Shown: positions 55,118 through 64,000 of the stretch, in pieces
Layout of the letters: each line of letters begins with the position of its first letter
Position numbering within the stretch: the stretch's first letter is position 1
Source of the DNA: Macrolepiota albuminosa
Lineage: Eukaryota; Basidiomycota; Agaricomycetes; Agaricales; Agaricaceae
DNA length: 64,000 nucleotides
Direction: 5' to 3'
Assembly: GCA_027475525.1 (NCBI GenBank)
Contig: JAMWFC010000090.1
Location: 1,178,001 to 1,242,000 of the forward strand
Notes under the pieces: model-generated
Seen by the model: only the letters and a program-made list of their open reading frames with translations
Told to the model about the DNA's origin: nothing
Databases searched by the model: none
Made by a program: the position numbers and the translations under genes

Positions 55118-58100
55118 CTAGGACCGCCGGATTCGCTTAGCAGCTAGATTACGCGAATGAGTACAATATTGATATCTGTACAGAGCAACTCACCGGGCCT
55201 GTCCGATGATTCGTCGTCACTGCTTGAGCTACTCGAAGTATCACTTTGGCTGGGACTACGGGGGCTGGGAGGACGGGGGCTGGTACTACGGGGGGGCGTG
55301 TTTGTAGGAGCGAGTACAGGAGATTCGGGGGGGGTGTCGCTGATATAACCGACCTCAGGGCAGGCATTGTAAGATTTCAAGTCATCAACAGAAAATTCGA
55401 CCCAGCAAGACAAGTCAGCGTCCTCGTCGCGTCGGGGATTGGCATTTGTGAGCGTGACGCCGAGTTGGCGTGCAATCGTGAAGTCGCGCCAAACATAACC
55501 GTCGATGTACGGATAAGCTGAGGAAGGATGAGAAATGTCAGGACTTAGACGCAGAAAACACTCACAAAAGTCAACTGTAGGAACTCTGCGAACAATGTAT
55601 CTGCTTCCCCTCCATGCAAACGTCAATTCGGCAGGATCGACATCGGAAGCACCAAGACGCGGACGGACGAGGGTGTATGCCTTCCAGGCAGGTCCATCAC
55701 GGAGGACGGATTGAATGTTGATACAAGTTGTTGACGGTGGGGTGTTTGCGTCGGACCCGCGTAAATTATTCAGCCATGCGAGCTTTTTGTAGTGCATAAG
55801 TACACAAGCATGTGTAGCCAGGAATCGAGACGATATGTATTCAAGCGCAGGCAGACCCGTTATGACACTGCCATCGGACTCGCTTTCAAGTTCGTGATTG
55901 GAGAAGAACCAGTACATAAGCCTTCGCGCGCGGACCCGGTTTTTGACGGACACCTCAAAGGATCGAAGGTCGCCGCTCCAAGCATAGTTCGTAGACACAA
56001 GTGCATCATGCAACTCAAAATAGTTGCATAGACAAAGAAGGATCAGCACACCGTCCCATGAGTTTGTGTCCGGAACATGACCATGGTCGTAATCTGCACA
56101 TACGTGAACAGTATAAACAGATGTGGTGGTGACTACACGTACCGTGTTCGGTCACAGAGTCGACGAGAACAAGGACAAAATAGGTGAGGAGGCGCATTAG
56201 CACCGTGTATGAGGCGGAGGCGTGGTCGGTGTTGGATATTGACGTGGAAGCAACGTAATGGTGATATAAGCCGATTATCGAGGCAGCGAGAGTCGATGTG
56301 TTGTAGAAATGACCCCCGCGGCATATTGTTGGTATGGGAGTAACTACGGCGTGAGGTAGACACGGGCGCATAATGCTGTAATAATATATTATCAGTAAAT
56401 AATATAAGGAAAAGAAATAACCAGTGGACAAACAGCATGGAACCCGGCTGCAGAACAAGTAGCTCGACGTCCCACTTTTCATCGTTTGGCTTTCTGGTGT
56501 AAAAATCGTTAACATAAAGATCCCAGTCTCCGAAGTCATCGTAATTTCCAGATTTGGGCGACGCCACGAACCACAACTTCGTGCCAGTCTCGACGAAGAC
56601 AAAGGTAGCAAAACCATTGGCATCGATGTGCCAGTAATGGTGGGTTCCGCTGGTAGATGCTAGATTCCATCGCATATCCGAAATTGGATAAAAATCCTCC
56701 ACTTTACAGTACCCGTGACCTTGAACTTTTCCCCAGACAGCCGAGTCGCTTGAGAACGGGAGGCGCGGAAAAGTTTCTAGGGAAGCAGGGATATCCAAAG
56801 CACTTAATGATCTTGGGTACGAAGATTCCAGTGTCCTTAGAAGATCTCGAGGGGTTGCATGCTTCAAGCGTTCGGTACCAGATATGGTGAAATCTGCAGG
56901 AAAAAATAAAACAAATTAAATTAAATTAAATACAACAACAACAACAATAATAATAAAACAAAGGAGAACGTACCATGCACCTGGATAACATTGTCCAGGA
57001 CACATACATCTGATAAGGAGCGCGCATTGAAGCCCGGGTCAATATGCTGGTTCCCAATAACAAGAATGCATGATTGCGATGCCAATATTTTCGAGAGAGC
57101 AAGCGGAGATGAAGAGTGATACTCGGTTTGAGTCATCACCTTCACGGACGAGGGTCGATCCCGACGAGCAATAGATGCGGCATACATTCTGCGAAACCAA
57201 AGAAGGTCCCTGTCAAGCTACAGAGCAGTGAACGGAAGGCTACTATAACGGAATAGAATATATACGCACGTGAAATTTTGGCGTGTATTCAAATACCCCA
57301 TTGCTGCCAGTCAAAGGTATTTGTACGGCGTCCCCTTCACAGAGGATCCATGATTCTGAGAGATCGAGACGATTCGGGTTTTTGACCATATGGCTATCCT
57401 CATCATCCTAAACCCAGAATCACAACCAGTTGACCAATACATAGACAGTCACTCACCGTAGACTCAAGGGTCAGGTCAATATAACCCCGATCTGTCTCAA
57501 CATTTTCAAGGGGTGAAGCAACCGCCGTTACCTCAGCAGAGTCATTGGAGGAATCGCTAGCGCCATCCGAGTCCAACATGGGAGACTCGCTCGCGCTATC
57601 TGAGTCAACGTGCGCCTTACTCGTAAAGTTTCTTTTCCTCTTCCTAGGCGTCAAGGGTGCCGTACTACGTCGCTTGTTTTTAGCCGCAATACGCGCCGAT
57701 TTTCTCCGGTTGTTTTTAGAAGTCTTAGCGGGGCCGACGGTCACCACCGGTTTGGGAGAAGGCAGGTCGTCGTTAACTGTTGTCTCAGAGGCGTTGACCA
57801 AAGTTAATGAACCAATACCGGTAACTACGGGTGTCATCTGCTCTCCATCCGGTGCTTCTGTATTGGGAAGAGGTGCCCCAGTAGCAGGTGCCGTATTAGA
57901 ATTGGTATGATTGACCTCACGGTCACCTGCAGGGGAATCCTCGACGTTCGAAACGTCGGGCGTCACGTCCATAGGGTCTGGTTCAGGGGAATTCTCAACG
58001 TCACGATTGGAAATAACGGGCGATACGTCCATAGCGTCCTCCGACGCACGGACGTTATTTGGAGAGGAAGGTACATCGGTTAACTGGTTGAGGTTTTCGG

Positions 58101-59777
58101 AACCTGTGGTGTCTTCCGATGCACGGACAAGTGCATCTGTACTAGGAGACGGGTCAATACGGGAATCATCAGGTGTGACGTCCATAAGGTCCCCTAAGTT
58201 GTCAAAAAAATCGGGCCTCGTAGGTGAAGACTGCTCATAACCATCAGGCTTGTCGCCGACGGTTGGATGAGGAACATCTACGTGACCCGACGGGCTTGCC
58301 GAGCGATTAGAGGGTCCTGGTAAGGCATCCGATCCAACAGGGAACGGAGCGGGTCCAAACAACTGGCTTGCGTCATCGTCTCGTTGGGTTTCGTCGCTCG
58401 TTGAAGTGGTCGATGCAGGAGTAGCAAGCGAAGCATCGCAGAGACGCTTCTTAGAAGGGGAAGGGACGGATACAATTTCGATCCAAGCAGGTGCCGCTTC
58501 GTTAATTTGATCGGTCAGGGTACTCAAAGCAGATGACAACTCGGTTAGCAGGTCACCACCCTGAGCTGCCGAGAATAACACTCGCCATAATGCTCGATCC
58601 GCCTCGACGATGATACGCGGACGTTCGAGCCCTCCAACATGCCTCCAAAGCTTTGGAAGCAATCAGAGTCGCTCAAACAAAATAAAAGGTAGATCAATTT
58701 ACCTGTAGCAGGGAGTCTTTACCGGTTAGTACCCCATACTCACGAGGAAGAAGTAACATGAGCGGGGATACGAGCAATGCCAAATAAAGTGCGTTGTGCA
58801 TAATAGTCGAGCAACCATATGAACCGGCACCATCGATGGCACTGCCATGCGCGGTATGAAGGTATTTTAATTGATCTTGGTCGCTAGACCTGCTTTCGCT
58901 ATACACATCGAAGACAATGAGCAGACATTCTAATAAGGACGGGAAGGACAATACTCGTCAACGATGATATTTTCGATTGCCTTGATATCGGACGGTAAAT
59001 AGAGGTTACCCTGAGGCAACTTTAATGGACATTCAAATTGATATCAATTAAGATTACCTTCAATAGACAACTCAGATGTAGCGCCGCACTTGTAAGATTG
59101 ATTATGGTGTTTTGAACACCCTTATTGCTGACCCGAGACGTGAGTTCGGAATACAGCTTCATGCGTGGACCTGTAAACTTCGGGGTGGGGCGGTCTCTCG
59201 GTCGTTCTCCTCTAGATTCGGCATGTATTTTATTCAGATGTTGTACGAGGTTTTTATGGAATTTCCCGATAAGGTTTGGGAGTGAGTTTAAAGGGTTTAC
59301 CGGCTAAAATACAAACTCAATCAATGAAATGGGTAATAGGGATGAACCTACTGATCGACTATTCTCCGTCATTGGCCCTGAGGTTCGTGGAGGGCGCATC
59401 TTATCCTCACACACAAGGGTGTATATGTCGAGTACACGATATGATAAAATGACTTTGAAAAAGGCTTCGAGTGCCTTATCTTTCGGTACACAATAAACAG
59501 GGACATCATTTATAGTATCTCGAAATATGGAGAATACGTCTGAACGGCTAGCAAGAGAAATATTTTTTTCTTCATCAGACAACACACGTGCAAGAGCCTT
59601 GAATAGGTCAGCAGAGCATGCATGAAAAAAACCTAATCAACTTGCCGCCACAGGTGTGCTGTCAAAGTGAGAGGACAGGTCAGGAGTGTTAGGAACAACG
59701 TCTGAATACCAAGAGTGATTGTAAAACTTAGAGTTGTCAATGCGAGGGTGGCTAGATGACATTGTACCGTCCATGGT
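55118..59777 (-). CDS. Large JmjC-domain protein, multi-exon
   Basis: Probably an Fe(II)/2-oxoglutarate oxygenase of JmjC type (demethylase or hydroxylase; substrate unknown). The start used is 59777 (MDGTMSSSHPRIDNSKFYN). Early exons form an uncharacterised helical region (RVLSDEEKNISLASRSDVF, KLYSELTSRVSNKGVQNTI, YLHTAHGSAIDGAGSYG). A long Ser/Asp/Pro-rich disordered exon (57403-58660) repeats MDVTPD/MDVSPV units and has basic nuclear-signal clusters (NRRKSARIAAKNKRR). The JmjC core follows: HHYWHIDANGFATFVFVETG with His and Asp (about 56630 and 56624), then, across an intron, MRPCLPHAVVTP with the third ligand His and GGHFYNTSTLA. The tail is Ser/Pro-rich; a final intron with donor gtgagt gives the end AAKRIRRS and the TAG at 55118. 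All three metal ligands are present. Confidence 0.8.
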
Positions 59778-60383
59778 GACAATTGCAGAACAAGAACAGA
59801 TGGGCCAATCAAATACAAATCATACAATAACGATAAACATACACAACTATTTGTCAGCTGTTGCAGGAGCCGAGACCGCCACGTTTGGCACTTTCTGATG
59901 TAACCAGTTCTGGAACCAGCAGTTTATTCTAGAATAGAGCATGGGAAGACTTTATATAACGTGACCTGACAGATCTGCGGCAATCCCCGTGCACCCACGA
60001 GCAGTTTCATTGTCAGCATCCGCTCTCATGGGAGTCGCTCAAGCATGCGTTGTCGACATTCAAAGTGCTAGGTATGTCTCCTCTCACCCGCACGGCTATA
60101 TGTTCTGAAAACGTCATATAGTCACACTGGCGGGTCATATGCAGCCAAATGCAAATGTGGGTAAAGTCGGCATATAGACGAAAGACTACGTGTCTCCAGG
60201 ACTACGGGGCAGTTTGTTCTTATTAGTTCTTTCTAGGTTTGACAGCATTGACATCGTTGGATCACAGCTGATTATAAGCTTTGGAATTGGCGATTGAATA
60301 TCCTACGTCTCAAACACAGGAGAAGAATGTAAAGCATAAAAACTTGCTCACTTTCCCTTCCTCTCACAATTCAGGCAAAAAAA
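59778..60383. other. Intergenic, no gene seen
   Basis: 600 nt upstream of the JmjC gene and of the plus-strand unknown gene, so both promoters may lie here. No specific site was recognised. Confidence 0.5.
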
Positions 60384-61190
60384 TGAAAAGCCCCGATTTG
60401 ATATTGACACAGGTACGAAGTTGTCCATTACTTTTTCTTTAATAACGAACATCTATGAATTATTCATTATCCTGCTAGATATCAAGGAATCGGAGTCACC
60501 GTTTCTATTTCTGTTACAGGACTCAGCAGGGCAGAACATCATTAACCGTTGTGCTCACACTTCATCGGCGTTAACGTAAGCCAGTCAAATTTGTTAACTA
60601 CTTAATGGTTATTCCTGTGCATGGTCACTGGACGCCACGTCATTTAAACGCAGCCAGGGATGCAAAAGACTGTCTGTCCTTCTTTGCCAACATATAATTC
60701 TCACCAATCACTCTAAAGGTCTCTGGATTTCTCAGGCGGTACCTTTGTTCATCCGCGCATAAAACTTGGGTATGGCCAGGACCATCCTATTGGTGCTAAA
60801 TCTGTGATAGAGCTTGTAGAATTGACTGCTTTGCATTATCCCATCCATACCTTCGGCGTCCATCCTCACGCTCAAGCTTCATGGTATCTGGGAACAAATG
60901 TTCCTAATATTTTTACCTCAGCCGATCTCATCGTACCTGGATATAACCCAACCGGAGACGCAGAAAATATTAGGAACACGATGAATGTATTCGGTACTAA
61001 TGACGATGTCTGTATGTCATCACGGTATCCCGCTAGTCCTCATCCCACGCCTTCAATATCCTTTTCCGATAATATCCACTCTCGCGCCCCTGTCGGCAAT
61101 GAAGATGTAGACGGTCTGGAACAGGTTCGTTACGGGTTTTATGTGATCAATCATCGCGTCATACTTGTAAACCGCGTCCCGACCTCATGA
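60384..61190 (+). CDS. Uncharacterised protein, exon structure uncertain
   Basis: Not recognised. A well-formed exon from about 60721 reads SLDFSGGTFVHPRIKLGYGQ, then SVIELVELTALHYPIHTFGV and NTMNVFGTNDDVC, and looks genuinely coding. It joins in phase, across an intron with donor gtaagc near 60579, to an exon with DSAGQNIINRCAHTSSALT. The first exon (ATG at 60384) is a guess, because its splice to the next exon does not keep the best frame. The 3' end at 61190 is the first stop of the open exon. It could be a fragment of a larger or decayed gene. Confidence 0.35.
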
Positions 61191-61220
61191 TTTATATTAT
61201 AGGGCGTGCCGAATATATTC

Positions 61221-61622
61221 CAAACCGCGTGCGGAGGCATCAAAGAGGACGAAGAGGGCCGACGTTGGCTGTTTTAAGGCCAACGGGAGCGACGTCGAGG
61301 TGCAGGCAGGGCACAATGTATCTAACCCGCGTACAGGGACATCAAGGATGACGAAGGGGGACAACGTTGGCCGTTTAAAGGCCAACGGGAGCGACGTTGA
61401 GGCGCAGGTAGGTATTGGTGACCGTCAAACCGCGTGCGGAGGCATCAAAGACGACGAAGAGGGCCGACGTTGGCTGTTTTAAGGCCAACGGAAGCGACGT
61501 TGAGGTGCAGGCAGGGCACAATGTATCTAACCCGCGTACAGGGACATCAAGGATGACGAAGGGGGACAACGTTGGCCGTTTAAAGGCCAACGGGAGCGAC
61601 GTTGAGGCGCAGGTAGGGTATT
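61221..61622. repeat. Minisatellite with ~215-bp higher-order unit
   Basis: Two copies, starting at 61221 and 61436, of a unit that itself consists of two diverged ~100-bp halves, each with GACGAAG, a GACGTTGGC or AACGTTGGCC core, and AAGGCCAACGG. The halves are about 80% alike by eye; the two large copies are nearly identical. Both strands are open through most of it, probably incidentally. Confidence 0.85.
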
Positions 61623-64000
61623 CGTGACCGTCACGCGCGATTCGATGCATTGGGATCGTCACAGCGTCCCAGACGTTGCCCAGCCGTGAACGCTTTATTC
61701 GACGTTATTTTTGACCTCACAACGTCCATGAATTGCTCTTCGACTTTCGATGAATCATCGCATGCGGTTTCCCGAACCGTCGACGGCGATCCGTCGCGTA
61801 AAATCGGAAAAAGGGGAGGCAGAGTGACTGGTGTGGTTCAAGGCATGAAGTAAGTGGCCTTGTGCCTTCTTTTTTGCTCTGAATGCCTGATAAACGGTCA
61901 GGCGTGCGTACGCGTACGTTGTTGGCTCATTGAAGCGCTGCAAGGGAGTTATGGGGAGGAAAGCACCCAATTGTTACAACGGACAGGTTCGTTGCATTTT
62001 TTTTCGCTATGATTGGTCGAATCAACCCATTTACAGGCTACGAACGCGAGGCCGCGTCGCACAGGGATGTATCTATTCCTGTACGGCGGCCGTGTCGACG
62101 CAAACACGTTCTACGCCTACAGGGACGACGATGAGAACTGAAGAATGGTTTTTCGAAATTATGACATTTTTTTTTGATACATTTATGCCTTTTTTTTTAT
62201 ATATTATGGTTACGGACATCAATCTATGCAGTTTCGATACTGACGTCTACATAAACGGGGACGAATTCTATTCATTTACTCATAAATTACCGTACCCTCG
62301 AATGTCGTGCTGGCACGTCACGCTGACAATGTCACGCTGACACTGCCACGTCCACACAGCGTCACCTTTCCGACAACCCGTAGACCTCGGTCTCGCCGTG
62401 CGTCGCAGCGGCCCATCCCCTTTGATGTTTCAAAACATAAAAGTCTAAGGAGCTTCCCAGCAACCTGTGAGCATACTATACTGTTGGAAACGAGACTCTC
62501 TGATACTTGAAGAGTGTTCAATAACACCTGGATGATCTAGGTAATATATACGTTATGTCTCCTAACATATACACGCTTTAACTGCGTTAGGTATTGTGAG
62601 AATCATGTCAAATAATCTTGACGTCATGCGAGGGGCATTTACAGTTCAGCACAGATTATAGTAGAAGCACCTATCAATAGCTTTTCTTTTGGCTTCATCG
62701 TAATTGGTACTATTATTCTGACGAAACCAACTGAAAAAAAATTATCCCAATTACTCGGCTGATATATGTTCCAAGGTTTCTCAGAGAATGACATAACATG
62801 GAACACAACACATACATTAGTATACAATGACCCTTTTTATCTTCATCCAAAACCTGCCTCACAATCAAGTTTTAAAATGAAGATATTTTCAATCCTAGCT
62901 ATGTATCCACACTTGTTGGGCAATTGCGCCACACTTATGTAATGATCATATGCCAGTAAAATATTCAATGCGGTCTCTGAGGCATGTCAGTAAAATCAGC
63001 ATAACAAGATACAGCATAGCAGAGTTTCTAAACTTCAAACAGAGCACGAATTTGTAAAACAATCAGTGGGATTTGAGAGCCTTGAAAATCGTAACGACCT
63101 GAAAGAGACCCTGTTGAATTTCTGACTACTTTAGTGGTAATAAAAACATAAAAGTATCTGGTCTATATTCAATAGTATGTGCACACGGACAAATGAACTT
63201 TGACACTTGAGGTGTTGGCCAATAAGCTCACCTCAATTTTATAATTGAGCTACCGTGGACCTAACGCACAGAAGACCCAGAGAAATACATCGTGTTGAGC
63301 AGAGATTGACGCTTACCCGTACATCATACTTTACATTACACTATCGATTACCTCTTTTAGATTACCTCTCGGCATATTTTTTTTCTTCTTGGCCCAGGTG
63401 GCCTTGCGATCGGTATTTGCTAGTCTTTATGGTAAAACCTCAATCATTTTCGTCTCTTATCTCAGATAAACACAAAGCCACCCCTCAGTCGACAACATTA
63501 TATTGGTGCGGCTGAAGGTGGGCGCATTACTTACATCTTACCTCGTTACTAAACGTTCCCCTGTAGACTCAACTGTATACGTCTATACATCTGCAGTATG
63601 GGCTCAAAGAACCAACAGTGTCGCGCCTGAGTCGACATCGTGAAGGCTTCTATAGCGTTGAGTCTGAGAAAACGTCGCCAATGAAACGGCCATAATTGAG
63701 TCCCATCAGAAGTGACGTAAATGGTAAAATGACCCGTTTTCAAAGTGGAAGACACGAAAAGAAGATAAAGGCGAGGTTTTTGTTGAGAATTTGAGCTCGG
63801 CTACCAGGAGGCCGCGATAAGTCCAAGCAAAGCGCTTTAGTTTATTGAGCAAAATGGCACAGGCAGTAGGGTTGTCCAAGGTATAACTACGTATTTATTG
63901 CTGTCCATGCAGAATGTTCTGACAAAGCTATGGTATTAGACACCAACGTCGATGGGAGTGCATCCAATGGAAATGAGACTGCCCTGAACAAGTAGATTAA
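61623..64000. other. No gene seen to the right end of the window
   Basis: 2.3 kb of moderately AT-rich DNA. Plus-strand ORFs at 61650-61853 and 61930-62340 show no motif; the latter includes T-rich low complexity. No tRNA or other RNA gene was recognised. The motif ACCCCTCAGTCGA near 63480 also occurs in the 8216 palindrome. Confidence 0.5.

Overview
The window is nuclear DNA of a filamentous basidiomycete, most likely an Agaricomycete. The signs are genes split by many short introns (about 45-65 nt, GT..AG, often with a CTAAT/CTAAC branch site), a class I hydrophobin, fungal pyruvate decarboxylase, Gup1, a class 3 lipase, a JmjC protein of a type common in mushrooms, and Ty3/gypsy and Helitron elements. 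Nothing bacterial or viral (other than the retroelement) was seen. Protein calls rest on motifs read by eye; no database search was possible.

Left part (1-29 kb), mostly ordinary genes: a hydrophobin (+), a leucine-rich-repeat protein (-), pyruvate decarboxylase (-) and a zinc alcohol dehydrogenase (+) sharing a 358-bp divergent promoter (together they convert pyruvate to ethanol), an intron-bearing tRNA-Phe, two small unknown genes, a large P-loop NTPase fused to a probable PD-(D/E)XK nuclease (Crinkler-like architecture) with a broken partial copy nearby, a decayed lipase, an Arg/Glu/Asp-repeat protein on an almost pure purine strand, an FAD monooxygenase, and Gup1. A short repeat with GTGGC...GCCAC ends sits at the breakpoints of both broken genes.

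Middle part (30-55 kb), mobile DNA: a block marked by a 28-bp tandem repeat (degenerate at 30.1 kb, 13 units at 35.4 kb, inverted at 54.8 kb). It contains two divergently transcribed intron-rich genes of unknown function, then a Helitron Rep/helicase gene whose C-terminus looks like a cysteine protease of the ubiquitin-specific type. The Helitron reading frame is interrupted by a young 11-kb Ty3/gypsy chromovirus (191-bp LTRs identical by eye, AAAGG target duplication). That element has gag-protease, pol with a chromodomain, and an extra 3' ORF, all in one frame separated by single stop codons; the gag/pol stop is UGA-CUA-G, a known readthrough context.

Right part (55-64 kb): a 4.7-kb intron-rich JmjC gene (-), a weakly supported unknown gene (+), a minisatellite, and about 2.3 kb where no gene is evident.

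Caution on the sequence itself: four separate places carry a perfect tandem duplication with exactly the same 77-nt period (18.2, 23.3, 36.3 and 39.0 kb). One breaks a coding exon and one splits the Helitron ORF. This looks like unmerged k-mer overlap from short-read assembly rather than biology.
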